From an uncultured Flavobacteriaceae bacterium (GTDB taxonomy: Bacteria; Bacteroidota; Bacteroidia; Flavobacteriales; Flavobacteriaceae), in contig CANLWG010000004.1 in NCBI GenBank assembly GCA_947494715.1, positions 248,001-312,000 of the forward strand: 64,000 nucleotides of DNA, read 5' to 3'. Made by a program: the position numbers and the translations under genes. Numbering within the stretch: position 1 is the stretch's first letter; each line of letters opens with the position of its first letter. Shown in pieces: positions 8,590 through 18,131 of this stretch. Under the pieces are notes generated by a model. The model made no database searches. It saw only the letters and a list, made by a program, of their open reading frames with translations, and was not told the origin of the DNA.

Positions 8590-9009
8590 ATGAAAAAAGT
8601 TTTGTTTCCTTTTGTACTGGTACTTTTCTGGTCCTGTCAGAATAGGTCGGATGCTATAACCGTCTATATAGCGGACGATTTAAGGAAAAAAACGGCATAT
8701 GCATTTGACGAGTTGACGGATAATCTAAAGGTTCATGGACTCAATTTAGTTTTTTCCGAAAGCCCAAAAAAGGCCCAGTTCATCGTGAAGACCTCCACAT
8801 CCAAGGAAAAGGATGCCAACGATGGTTTTTCAATTCAAAAGGAGGGTGGAAAACTGATGCTTTCATCAGAAAGTTCAAAAGGAGTGCTTTATGGAGTATT
8901 GGATATAGCCGCTCAATTGAAAAAAGGTATCGACTGGTATGCTATCGAAGAAAAATCCATAACCATACATTATCCATTTAGGACCATCAAATTTAATAAC
9001 ATAAAATGA
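8590..9009 (+). CDS. Lipoprotein with only a GH67-type N-terminal domain (truncated glycosidase)
   Basis: 139 residues beginning with a lipoprotein signal (MKKVLFPFVLVLFWSCQ). The body resembles the N-terminal alpha/beta domain that precedes the catalytic barrel in GH67- and GH115-like glucuronidases: an exposed beta-strand, a 'G.LYGVLDIAAQLK' helix and the junction 'PFRTIKFN'. In full-length relatives the barrel begins directly after that junction. Here the frame stops three codons later, inside the ATGA that starts the next gene. I see no continuation of the barrel in any frame downstream. It is either a stand-alone binding domain or the remnant left by a deletion that fused two loci. Domain recognition is moderate. 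Confidence 0.6.
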   Translation: MKKVLFPFVLVLFWSCQNRSDAITVYIADDLRKKTAYAFDELTDNLKVHGLNLVFSESPKKAQFIVKTSTSKEKDANDGFSIQKEGGKLMLSSESSKGVLYGVLDIAAQLKKGIDWYAIEEKSITIHYPFRTIKFNNIK

Positions 9010-12000
9010 GGAAACTATTTTCACTTCTTGGACTGTTTGTGGCCCTTTTGGGATGTAAACAGAATGTCAAAGAACCCAGAAATGTCTCGATAGATGAGAT
9101 TTCAGGAAGCGAGGAAGTGAAAGAATTTATGGAAACCTTCAATAGTATGGGGATCCAGTCCGATGGTACTCAAAATATATCTCCCCAGGAAGCCCTTAAA
9201 AAATTTGATATCGCCAAAGATTTGCAGATTGAATTGGTACTTTCCGAACCAGAGATACATCAACCGGTCGACATTAGTTTTGACCATCGCGGTAGATTAT
9301 GGGTGGTACAATACAACCAATATCCCTATCCCGAGGGGGTTAAGGTAACGGATATAGATAGGCATAACCGCGCAGTCTTTGATAAGACTCCCAAACCGCC
9401 GTCTGAAGGTGTAAAGGGTGCGGATAAGATAACCATCTTCGAGGATACCAATAATGACGGTAAGTATGATAAATCCATAGATGCTATTACCGGACTTAAT
9501 ATTACCACAGGTGTGGCCTTGGGCCGTAAAAGGATATGGGTACTTACGCCACCTTATTTAGTGGCTTACCCGGATACGGATGGCGATGGTCTTCCTGATG
9601 GAAAACCCGAAGTACACTTGGAAGGTTTTGGATTGGAAGATACCCATGCCGTGGCCAATAACTTAAGATGGGGTCCCGATGGGTGGTTGTATGGAGCCCA
9701 AGGGAGTACGACTGTAGCAAATGTAAATTCTGCAGTTTCCAAAAACATCTATTTCAGTGGACAGGGCGTATGGCGATACCATCCGGAGACCAAGGTGTTT
9801 GAGGTATTTGCTGAAGGCGGTGGGAATACGTTCGATGTGGAATTTGACGAAAAGGGAAGGGTGTATTCCGGGGATAATGGAACGGCCCGTGGATTCTATT
9901 ATAAACAAGGCGGCTATTACCAGAAAAACTGGGGTAAACATGGGGCTTTGACCAATCCCTATGCTTTTGGATTTCTTCCAGGTATGGAATTGGAAGGGGA
10001 GAAGTTTCGATTTACACACGCCTGGATCAAATACGAAGAAGCAAATTTGCCCAAACGCTACCACGGTAAAATACTGGCCCTGAATCCTTTGCATAATTTC
10101 GTTCGGCTTACGCGGATTGAGGAAAAAGGGTCAACTTTTCTTTGTATTGACGAGGAAAAGATTCTGGAATCTACAGATCATTGGTTTAGGCCTGTTGATA
10201 TTAAATCGGGCCCTGACGGTGCCGTTTATATTGCCGACTGGAACGACAGTAGAATGTCCCATGTAGATCCACGGGATACCTGGAGCAAGACAACAGGCAG
10301 GATCTATAGATTTCGCAATAAGGAAAAATTGACCATCCCAAATTTTGATTTGAGTACCATGACCAATTCCGAATTGGTACAACTGTTGAGCAATAAGAAT
10401 AAGTGGTTCCGACAGGAGGCTTTACGGCAATTTGGTGATAGGAGGGATAGTAGTGTCCTACCAGAACTTGAGACGGTATTTCGTTCTAATGTTTCTGGAC
10501 AGACTTCCTTGGAGGCACTTTGGGCTATCCATCTGACCGGAGGGTTCAGTGAGGAAATAGCACTTGAAGCCATGGATCATACCGACCCCTATGTTCGACT
10601 TTGGGCTATCCGATTGATTGGAGATACGAAGAAAGCTTCAAATTCTGTTGCCCGGAAGTTAAAGGAAATGGCCATTTCCGAATCTCATTTGGAAGTTTTG
10701 GGACAACTGGCCTCTACGGCCAAGCGCCTTCCCCAGAATGTGGCTATACCCATTATAGCAGGTTTATTTGAGAATAACTTCAATCAGGAGGATATCGAAA
10801 ATCAATTGTTTACTTGGTGGGCCGTCGAATCGAAAGTAGAAACGGGCAGAAAACCCTTATTGGCACTTTTCAATAATACAGAACTATGGGACAAGGCCTT
10901 GGTGAAAGATGTGGTTTTGGAACGTCTCATACAGCGTTATGCCATAAAGGGCGGAGATGAAAATTATTCTTCCTGTATAGAATTGTTAAATCTTGCGCCG
11001 AGTGATGTACATGCCAAAATACTTTTCACGGGTTTGCAGGAAGGATTACGGGGTCGTAGTCCGTTTGAAATACCAACAGATCTTGCCCAAACGATTCAGA
11101 AGTATCAATCCAAGTTCGGGGAGGGTAAATTGGCATTGCCATTACGACGCAACGAAACTGAAGCCGTGGACAAAGTTTTAGAACTGTTACCCAATGAAAA
11201 TGCCGATAGGTTAGAGCGACTCGCCTATATTAAAATCTTTGGGGAAATTGACCAGCCTAAATCAATTCCGGTTTTGTTGGGTATCGCCCAGGATCACAAA
11301 TATTCAATAGCCGTTAGGGTGGCCTGTTTGGAAACTCTGGGCCACTATAATGAAGAGGTTATCGGAAAGGAAATGGCGGACGCCTACCTTTTTAAACTCC
11401 GGGCGGATCTGGACCTAAGAAAGGCGGCCTTTCAACTCTTTGCAAGCAGGGCATCATGGGCGAGTGCTTTTCTCGTAAAGATTACCGATACCAAGGAAGT
11501 TAAGAAAAGTGAAGTGCCTTTGGAAATTATTCGGCAGTTTAAACTTTTGGGTGATTCCGACTTGACTACAAAAGTAGATGAATTATGGCCCAGTGTTAAA
11601 ATGGTCTCCTCGGAGGAAAAGGAGAAAGAAATCAAAAGGATTCAAAAGGCCTTGGTCTCTGGAAAAGGAAATGTAGAGAAGGGTAAAAATCTTTATGGTA
11701 TGTACTGTGCAAATTGCCACATCTTGAATGGAGAAGGTAATGAAATAGGCCCTGAACTGACCGGATATGATAGAAACAACCTAACCTATATGGTCTTGAA
11801 CATTGTGGATCCGAACGCCGATATCCGAGAAGGTTATGTAAACTACCGCGTAAAGAAAAAAGATGGACAGGTCATCGTAGGGATACTCACTGACCGCAGC
11901 GCGGGAAAAATTAAGATAAAACCTTTAGGGATGGATGAAATAACACTTGTTCCAGAGGTAATAGATGAGATAGAGGCTCAGAAAGCATCCATAATGCCTG

Positions 12001-12065
12001 AACGATTATTGGCTGGGTTATCGGAGCAAGATATCCGAGATTTATTTACCTACATGGATAAGTAA
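9006..12065 (+). CDS. PVC-type haem-binding lipoprotein dehydrogenase (propeller + HEAT repeats + cytochrome c)
   Basis: A 1019-residue lipoprotein (MRKLFSLLGLFVALLGCKQ). Residues about 70-440 form a sorbosone-dehydrogenase-like beta-propeller with Asp-rich loops such as DTNNDGKYD and DTDGDGLPDG. Residues about 450-850 are HEAT-like helical repeats. A C-terminal cytochrome c domain carries CANCH at 901-905. This architecture is the 'Pirellula/Verrucomicrobium-type' haem-binding family, thought to oxidise sugars or alcohols outside the cytoplasm and pass electrons to a c-type cytochrome. It overlaps the preceding gene by four bases (ATGA), implying coupling. The substrate is unknown; location points to algal sugars. 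Family confidence is high. Confidence 0.85.
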   Translation: MRKLFSLLGLFVALLGCKQNVKEPRNVSIDEISGSEEVKEFMETFNSMGIQSDGTQNISPQEALKKFDIAKDLQIELVLSEPEIHQPVDISFDHRGRLWVVQYNQYPYPEGVKVTDIDRHNRAVFDKTPKPPSEGVKGADKITIFEDTNNDGKYDKSIDAITGLNITTGVALGRKRIWVLTPPYLVAYPDTDGDGLPDGKPEVHLEGFGLEDTHAVANNLRWGPDGWLYGAQGSTTVANVNSAVSKNIYFSGQGVWRYHPETKVFEVFAEGGGNTFDVEFDEKGRVYSGDNGTARGFYYKQGGYYQKNWGKHGALTNPYAFGFLPGMELEGEKFRFTHAWIKYEEANLPKRYHGKILALNPLHNFVRLTRIEEKGSTFLCIDEEKILESTDHWFRPVDIKSGPDGAVYIADWNDSRMSHVDPRDTWSKTTGRIYRFRNKEKLTIPNFDLSTMTNSELVQLLSNKNKWFRQEALRQFGDRRDSSVLPELETVFRSNVSGQTSLEALWAIHLTGGFSEEIALEAMDHTDPYVRLWAIRLIGDTKKASNSVARKLKEMAISESHLEVLGQLASTAKRLPQNVAIPIIAGLFENNFNQEDIENQLFTWWAVESKVETGRKPLLALFNNTELWDKALVKDVVLERLIQRYAIKGGDENYSSCIELLNLAPSDVHAKILFTGLQEGLRGRSPFEIPTDLAQTIQKYQSKFGEGKLALPLRRNETEAVDKVLELLPNENADRLERLAYIKIFGEIDQPKSIPVLLGIAQDHKYSIAVRVACLETLGHYNEEVIGKEMADAYLFKLRADLDLRKAAFQLFASRASWASAFLVKITDTKEVKKSEVPLEIIRQFKLLGDSDLTTKVDELWPSVKMVSSEEKEKEIKRIQKALVSGKGNVEKGKNLYGMYCANCHILNGEGNEIGPELTGYDRNNLTYMVLNIVDPNADIREGYVNYRVKKKDGQVIVGILTDRSAGKIKIKPLGMDEITLVPEVIDEIEAQKASIMPERLLAGLSEQDIRDLFTYMDK

Positions 12066-12077
12066 TGGTTTTTTTAA

Positions 12078-12383
12078 AATGATATCGATTTAATGCCGCA
12101 CAACCCCTAGGGTTCCATATGTACCGCAGCTACCATTCACATAGCTGCGGCATGTACTAATTTTAGTTGCTTGGAGGAAGTAAACACCCCTGCACGACAG
12201 ATGGGTACCAATGACCGAAATTTCTATCCGGTACAACCTGAGTTGGACGGACCCGGATATCAAGTTCCGGATACTTCTGAGCTAGGGGTGGAATTTGACG
12301 AGGCATATGCCTTGGGCCAAGAATTTAAGCCCGCAGAAATTCCAAGATTAAAACGGGACGACGGCTCTTTTACAAATTGGTAG
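12078..12383 (+). pseudogene. C-terminal remnant of a DgoD-like enolase-superfamily dehydratase, with in-frame stop
   Basis: Read from 12078, the frame gives a family-like segment NDIDLMPHNP, then TAG at 12108-12110, then GSICTAATIHIAAACTNF and on to PRLKRDDGSFTNW. Galactonate-dehydratase-type proteins have PH-x-PLG at this place, so the amber codon most simply replaced a Leu codon (TTG to TAG). Only about 100 C-terminal codons remain. The N-terminal domain, metal ligands and most of the barrel are missing, and a stop lies in frame at 12075. The fragment begins 13 bases after the haem lipoprotein gene and its end overlaps the sulfatase gene on the other strand by 14 bases. It is a decayed gene, distinct from the intact cycloisomerase upstream. 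Confidence 0.75.
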
Positions 12384-13809
12384 AGGCCATGGGTTCACCC
12401 TCCAAAGGGTAATCCGAATCATAAATGTGGGCTTCTTCCATATATGCCTTCAGTTTTTCAAAGACGTCCGGGTGTTCTTCGATAAGATTATTTTCTTCGC
12501 CAATATCATTGGACAGGTCATAGAGTTCCCAAGAATCCGATTTGTAGATGTGGAGCAACTTCCATTTTCCACTACGTATGGCCTGCGCGTCGTGGTTGCT
12601 TTCAGCAAATTCCCAGTATAAATAATCATGTTGTTTTTGCACTTCGGATTGCCCTAAAAGTGTTGGAAGAAACGAGATTCCATCTGTAGCCGTTTCTAAA
12701 GGGTAATCGATTATATCCGCATAGGTTGGAAGCATATCCCAGAAAGCCGTTGGAAGATTTGATACCGAGTTAGGGGAAATCTTTCCCGGCCACTGGGCAA
12801 TAAATGGAACCCGAATACCCCCTTCGTACAAGTCTCGTTTGGTACCTTTTAGAGCCCCGTTGCTATCAAAAAAATCCGGATTTACACCACCTTCCTTATG
12901 AGGCCCATTATCACTGGTAAAAATGACCAAAGTGTTTCTATCTATGTTTAAATCTTTTAACTTATCCAATATTCGGCCTACATCCGCATCCAGGAGACTG
13001 ATCATGGCCGCTTTGGCTTTTTCGGATTCTGGCCAATTGCGATTCTTGTAGATTCCTAAATTTGGAACCTCCATCCCATGTTCTGCGGTCAATTCCCCCT
13101 CATTATTGGCATGGGGGATAGTCAGTGGTAAGTATAGAAAAAATGACTTCTGTTTTGGAGCGTCCAAAAATCGTAAAGCCTCCTTGATGATTAACGAGTG
13201 CGAATATTCGTTTTTATCGGTAGCAGCACCTCCTATTCCTTTGGCGTAGCCTTCCTTAGCAAAAATTACCTTGTTGTTCAGGGGTATTTTGTTTCCGTCC
13301 TTTATAAGATGATCGGGATAGTAATTATGCGCGTGTATCTGGTTCAAATAACCAAAATACGTATCGAATCCCTGCACGGAAGGTTCTCCCGTAGAACCCA
13401 CCTCGCCCAGGCCCCATTTTCCCATTAGAGCAGTGGCATACCCTACTTTTTGGAACATTTTTGCCAAGGTAAAATCATTGGAAGTCAATGTGTTATTGTT
13501 GTTTCCCCGCACCGGCGCATGTCCCTGATGTAGACCGGTCATCAATGAGGCCCTTGACGGGGCACATACCGTATTACCTGCATAATGGTTGGTAAAACGG
13601 ATACCGTTTTGGGCCATTTGGTCCAACCTCGGTGTCCTGATTCTTTCTTGTCCATAACTCCCTAAGTCCCCATATCCCAAATCATCGGCCAGGATATAAA
13701 TAATATTAGGGGTATTGACCTTGGAAACTTCAGGATTCTCCTTTTTAATCTTACCGCAGGCATTTAATGCCAATACGGCCAAACCTAATAGTATGCTTTT
13801 TTTCATCAT
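12370..13809 (-). CDS. Lipoprotein sulfatase (formylglycine type)
   Basis: A 479-residue type I sulfatase. An N-terminal lipoprotein signal (lipobox LNAC) places it on an envelope membrane. The CAPSR motif has Cys82 as the residue converted to formylglycine, followed by ASLMTG. Metal ligands are seen in ADDLGYGD (Asp42, Asp43) and later in TSDNGPH. It removes sulfate esters from a polysaccharide, plausibly agar- or porphyran-derived given the neighbours, but the S1 subfamily and linkage cannot be set from motifs alone. No maturation enzyme is in the window. It is the last gene of a long minus-strand run and lies tail-to-tail with the dehydratase remnant. Confidence 0.9.
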   Translation of the reverse strand: MMKKSILLGLAVLALNACGKIKKENPEVSKVNTPNIIYILADDLGYGDLGSYGQERIRTPRLDQMAQNGIRFTNHYAGNTVCAPSRASLMTGLHQGHAPVRGNNNNTLTSNDFTLAKMFQKVGYATALMGKWGLGEVGSTGEPSVQGFDTYFGYLNQIHAHNYYPDHLIKDGNKIPLNNKVIFAKEGYAKGIGGAATDKNEYSHSLIIKEALRFLDAPKQKSFFLYLPLTIPHANNEGELTAEHGMEVPNLGIYKNRNWPESEKAKAAMISLLDADVGRILDKLKDLNIDRNTLVIFTSDNGPHKEGGVNPDFFDSNGALKGTKRDLYEGGIRVPFIAQWPGKISPNSVSNLPTAFWDMLPTYADIIDYPLETATDGISFLPTLLGQSEVQKQHDYLYWEFAESNHDAQAIRSGKWKLLHIYKSDSWELYDLSNDIGEENNLIEEHPDVFEKLKAYMEEAHIYDSDYPLEGEPMASTNL

Positions 13810-13837
13810 GTAAAATATGCATCAAATCGGTAGTAAT

Positions 13838-14620
13838 TTATTCAATAAATTCAACTAGACCAAAATGATTGGCCTGATGTACATTTTTTGAAATGTCATA
13901 AATGGGAAATAGGGTGGAAGTAGACCTTCTATTACCGTTTAAGTCGTTTCGATCTTGGCGTACGGCCAAAATGGCCCAATATGTTCCTTTTTGTATGGGT
14001 TCTATCTCTCCTAGTTCACCAAAGTTTGAAATGGGTATGGCCATTTCCATGGTCCAACCCTTATCGATATCCGAGTTGTCATTGATCGTCCCATCATAGG
14101 TTATTTCAACCTTAAACTCAGGATCAAATGTCTTGTAGACCACATCCTTGCCCTTATAGTACGTATTGAAATAAATAAAATCGTTCGAAGCCTTGTTTAG
14201 GTTCAGTTCATATCCAAAATGGGTATCCAGGCTATCCGGGACGGTAATAAAAAAGATTTCCGCACAATCATCAAGATAAGGTTCCCCATCACGTTTAGTT
14301 TCACGCACGGTAAGAAACTTATCTTCCATTTGATAGAACAGGTATATGTTTTGCTCGTCCCATAACATACGAAAAGTAGTTTTTTGTTGATCGTCCGGCC
14401 GCTCTATCCTATAAAAATAATCTAACGTCCTTGCCTCGGTTCTCTGCCAAACTTCTTCGGTCAATTTTCCATCTACCACAATCTTTTGATTGGTTTGGGA
14501 AGCTTTAAAAATGGGTTGTTCCCCAAGAGAAAGTTTTTGAACGTTTTGCCCGACGCTTATGGCAACCCCAATGAAAATGAATATTAGGGAGACAAAAACA
14601 CACTTGTGTGGGTGGTACAT
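13838..14620 (-). CDS. Secreted carbohydrate-binding family 9-like protein
   Basis: 260 residues with a signal peptide ending near VGQN. The body has the CBM9/DOMON-like pattern: 'KIVVDGKLTEEVW', 'MLWDEQNIYLFYQMED', 'DDCAEIFF' and 'GWTMEMAIPISNFG'. Such modules bind sugar ends or act as stand-alone periplasmic binding proteins; some related domains bind haem. It has no enzymatic domain. It lies 13 bases after the DUF5107 gene and 28 bases before the sulfatase gene, so it is part of the same run. Which ligand it binds cannot be told. Confidence 0.75.
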   Translation of the reverse strand: MYHPHKCVFVSLIFIFIGVAISVGQNVQKLSLGEQPIFKASQTNQKIVVDGKLTEEVWQRTEARTLDYFYRIERPDDQQKTTFRMLWDEQNIYLFYQMEDKFLTVRETKRDGEPYLDDCAEIFFITVPDSLDTHFGYELNLNKASNDFIYFNTYYKGKDVVYKTFDPEFKVEITYDGTINDNSDIDKGWTMEMAIPISNFGELGEIEPIQKGTYWAILAVRQDRNDLNGNRRSTSTLFPIYDISKNVHQANHFGLVEFIE

Positions 14621-14633
14621 TGTCAGGCTTGAT

Positions 14634-17600
14634 TTAGATTTCCATCATAATTTTTGCCCAAAGGTTGTTCTGGTACTCATTAAGGGCGGTTTCCAAGAGG
14701 CGTTTGGCATCATCCTTATTCCCTAGTCCCAGATTACCTAGAGCTTCTAGGAAATACGATTGGGAAATCGCCTTTTTATTGGTTGCCGAGGCCTCCTCTA
14801 CGGCCACCAATGTATTATCGTTTCCTCGGTTTCTTTGTCGTTGTGCACTTTGGATTAGGTCACTGAACATACTCTTTGCCTTATCGGTCTGGCCTAATTT
14901 TTCATTGGCCATAGCCTGATAGTAGATTAAGTCGTACATACCTCTTCCGTTTTGGGCCATTGCACTTTTTTGATAACTATCCCTCGCCTTTTTGTTATTT
15001 CCCATTTGCGCATAGGCTTCTCCCATATAATAATAGATCATGGCATTTTTTTCATCATGGGTGGGTTTGCCGACTTCTAAATTTTCAGGATATAAGAGCG
15101 CACGTTCCAAATGGGAAATAGCCTCTTTGTAGTTATTCGTTTTCATCAATTCTTTTGCCTTCAACGTATGTGCATCTACATAATGCCAGTACGTTTCCCG
15201 GCCTCCTTCCCAGGTTCTAAAATGATGTTCGTTCAAAAATTTAATAGCCTCATCATATTCACCATTAAGGTTTAAAAGCTGGACCAGGGTTTTAGGAGCA
15301 GCTACGTCCTTTTTAACGATTTCAATATTTTTTCTTAGTATTTCCAGGTTTTCGGTAAAGTCCTCATCAGATTCGTCATAATATTTGGAAAGTTCGGCAT
15401 ACCATAACGGGTTGTCACCATGCAATGAAATAGCTTTTGTTATGTGTTCAATAGCCTTTTTCGGATTCTTACCATGATAAAAATCGCCAAATGCGAGATT
15501 ACGCCAAACTATAGGAATACTGGTGTCTATGGCACCAGCTTTTTCCCAAGCCGCCATGGCATCCTCCGGACGGTTATCATAAAGCAGATTCCCCAAGAGG
15601 TAATATGCCATTGCGTTTTGTGCATCGATACGTATGGCATTCTTCAATACAACCTCGGTCTCTACCCTATATGGAAAGCTATAATCCAAGGAGCAGTTTT
15701 TAGCGGTTGTAAGGTAATTTTGAGCTATTGCCTCATTTCCCATTTTACTATGGAACCAAGAAAGATAATAATGCACCAAAGGATTTTTTGGATTCTTTAT
15801 GTTTGACAGCAGATCCATGCCATCTTTCAACAGGCCTGAATTCATATAATGGGTAGCTATCTCCAAATAATTGTTTTCCACATTCTGCATGTTCCCGTGC
15901 CAATCCTCCATGGAAGATTTTCCCTCCAAAAGCCCTTTCTCATATAGGGCGGAAAAATTCAATGGATCATATGCCAAGTGTTCTTCCAGAAGGGAAATAG
16001 CTTTGTTGGTATCTCCAAGTTTTCGAAGCAAGGAAGCATAGAGAACTGTAATACGGCCATCCCTGGTATTGGTGGAGTAGGCCTCTTTTACATATTCCAA
16101 TGCCTTGGTAAAGTTGCCCTTTTGCCCCTCCAACAACGCCAATTGGTAATTGCCTGCGGAAAACCACTGATAGTACCAGGTTGAGCGGGCCAAATTTTTA
16201 TAGGCCTCCGCTGTTTGGCCAAGTGCTTTATGTGCCATTCCCAAATAATAGAAAAGTTCACCCTCTTTTGGTTGAAAGTATTTTACCTTAAGCTTATCCG
16301 CGGCTTTTTGTAAATAGGACAAGGCTTCTTCGTATTTCATTTGATTTAACCGGCGCTTGCCTAAAGCGATATTGGTCCGGTAATCGTTGGGCGATTTCTC
16401 CAGAGCCGCTAAATAATAGTCATCTGGATTAATCCCTGGGCGGTTAAATTGTTCTACAAATCTACCGGTAAGATAAAGATCCTCAACCGTGGTAAGCTCT
16501 TCAGGTTTTTTTACTCTTTCCTGTACTTCCGGTAATTCAGGGTTTTGGGGTTTGTATGGGGCGTAAGAAACCAATTCTCTTCCTCCGCTATCCCTCAATT
16601 CTACATAAAGTTGATATTCGTCCAACGGTTTGCGGCTCTTGTATGTCGAAGTAAAAGGAGTAGCAGGATCAATGTCAATAGTATTTTCTACCAAAATTTC
16701 ATCGCCGTTTTTCAGCAGTATTTTGGCATTCTTAAAAACGGCTGTTGTGTTGAATCCATAGAAAACCGTTTTGGTATTTCGCATTTGAAGTGTTACGGAG
16801 GCATCAATAGTAGAGTTCTTTGCAATTTCAATATCCCGTAATGGGTACCAATAGTTTTTGGCGTCCTTAACAGAGTGTGGCAAAATCCAGCTATAATCAG
16901 GTTGATTGTTGGAAAAGGTTCCCGTCATCAATTCCACATAGGCTTTTCCATCATCGGTAAGCTTTCGCCTAGCATTTTGACCTTGTAGTCCGGGGCCAAA
17001 CTGCCATAGTTTTGATGCGTTATTCTCATGAGGGTCTCCCACATGCACTGTACCGGCATTTTGTCCATAATCATACCCACCGATAAAACCTTCCTTGATA
17101 TCCCACATAAAGAACGATACCGGGTTGGGGTGGTTTTTCCACCAGGTGAGGTCAACTCCTTCTGGGTAGCTGGTTCGGCCATAATTATCGGTTGCATTTG
17201 AAATAGGCCATTTAATAAAACTTCTGTTGTTGTGGAATACGCCTATTTCTTGGCTTGGCGGCCAAAATGTCCGAAAATCATCATTGGAAGTAATCGCTAC
17301 ATTGGCCCAAAAAAGAAACGTTTTCGTCAACGTGTTGGTGTTATTGATGCGATAGTCCACTTCAATATAGGATCGGCCGGGACGCAGCGTCATACCGATA
17401 ACACCTCGCATATCCATCGTTTTTTCTGTCTCTCCGATCCAAATAGTAGCACTTCCATCTTCATTTTCAACCATTCTATAGTCGCTTTTCATCATAGTTG
17501 TTGTTCTATGATGATGCGGAAAACACCATTCTATTCCACCGGATACCCAGGCGCCCAAGGTACCTATCAAATCAGGTTTAATTACACTATTGGTATGGAA

Positions 17601-18014
17601 TAACTCATGCCCGTTAGTTTTATCGATTGCCGAAAACAATCTTCCCCCAAAGGCGGGAAGCACCTTTACCTTAATATATTCATTCTCCAGGTAAACCATT
17701 TCATAAGTAACATCAACTAGGGAATCCCCCAGTTTCGTTTGCGAGGGATAAGGATATACTTTGCCCTGTGCTCCCTGGACACCTCGTCCCGTATAAAATA
17801 TGGGACTTGTTTCGTCTTGTCCTATTTTATAGGTAGGGATTATCTCTGTGCCTTCGTAGACTTTTACCTGAGTAAATGCCAAAACGGAAAAAGACAATAG
17901 AAAAAGTGATAAGATTGTTCTTTTGCTATTTTTCTTGTTAAGCTTCTCCGAGACGTCACTTGCGGTAGTGCGATTTTGTAATATGGATAACCGATCTGGA
18001 AATGAAATGTACAT
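14634..18014 (-). CDS. DUF5107 and tetratricopeptide-repeat protein
   Basis: A 1126-residue exported protein. A hydrophobic signal (TILSLFLLSFSVLAFTQ) is preceded by an unusually long polar stretch of about 32 residues; I see no ATG, GTG or TTG closer to it, so the first ATG is kept. Residues about 50-420 match DUF5107, a beta-sandwich related to galactose-mutarotase and glycosidase folds (for example 'GGIEWCFPHHH'). From about residue 480 to the end it is a long array of TPR-like helical pairs. Proteins of this plan are common in carbohydrate loci, sometimes suspected to be glycosidases, but I know of no activity. It is flanked by the FAD enzyme and the CBM9-like gene. Confidence 0.75.
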   Translation of the reverse strand: MYISFPDRLSILQNRTTASDVSEKLNKKNSKRTILSLFLLSFSVLAFTQVKVYEGTEIIPTYKIGQDETSPIFYTGRGVQGAQGKVYPYPSQTKLGDSLVDVTYEMVYLENEYIKVKVLPAFGGRLFSAIDKTNGHELFHTNSVIKPDLIGTLGAWVSGGIEWCFPHHHRTTTMMKSDYRMVENEDGSATIWIGETEKTMDMRGVIGMTLRPGRSYIEVDYRINNTNTLTKTFLFWANVAITSNDDFRTFWPPSQEIGVFHNNRSFIKWPISNATDNYGRTSYPEGVDLTWWKNHPNPVSFFMWDIKEGFIGGYDYGQNAGTVHVGDPHENNASKLWQFGPGLQGQNARRKLTDDGKAYVELMTGTFSNNQPDYSWILPHSVKDAKNYWYPLRDIEIAKNSTIDASVTLQMRNTKTVFYGFNTTAVFKNAKILLKNGDEILVENTIDIDPATPFTSTYKSRKPLDEYQLYVELRDSGGRELVSYAPYKPQNPELPEVQERVKKPEELTTVEDLYLTGRFVEQFNRPGINPDDYYLAALEKSPNDYRTNIALGKRRLNQMKYEEALSYLQKAADKLKVKYFQPKEGELFYYLGMAHKALGQTAEAYKNLARSTWYYQWFSAGNYQLALLEGQKGNFTKALEYVKEAYSTNTRDGRITVLYASLLRKLGDTNKAISLLEEHLAYDPLNFSALYEKGLLEGKSSMEDWHGNMQNVENNYLEIATHYMNSGLLKDGMDLLSNIKNPKNPLVHYYLSWFHSKMGNEAIAQNYLTTAKNCSLDYSFPYRVETEVVLKNAIRIDAQNAMAYYLLGNLLYDNRPEDAMAAWEKAGAIDTSIPIVWRNLAFGDFYHGKNPKKAIEHITKAISLHGDNPLWYAELSKYYDESDEDFTENLEILRKNIEIVKKDVAAPKTLVQLLNLNGEYDEAIKFLNEHHFRTWEGGRETYWHYVDAHTLKAKELMKTNNYKEAISHLERALLYPENLEVGKPTHDEKNAMIYYYMGEAYAQMGNNKKARDSYQKSAMAQNGRGMYDLIYYQAMANEKLGQTDKAKSMFSDLIQSAQRQRNRGNDNTLVAVEEASATNKKAISQSYFLEALGNLGLGNKDDAKRLLETALNEYQNNLWAKIMMEI

Positions 18015-18131
18015 GGGATTTTTCGATTTTATTTTTTAAAAGTAAATAAGAGCGGTAAAAAAAGGTAGCATAAATGGGCCAATCTCTACTACAAATGTTT
18101 TAGGATCTCCCGCGAACTGCAATAAATAGGG

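Noticed and set aside
9663-10094. 143-codon minus-strand ORF
   Set aside because: Antisense to the haem lipoprotein dehydrogenase.
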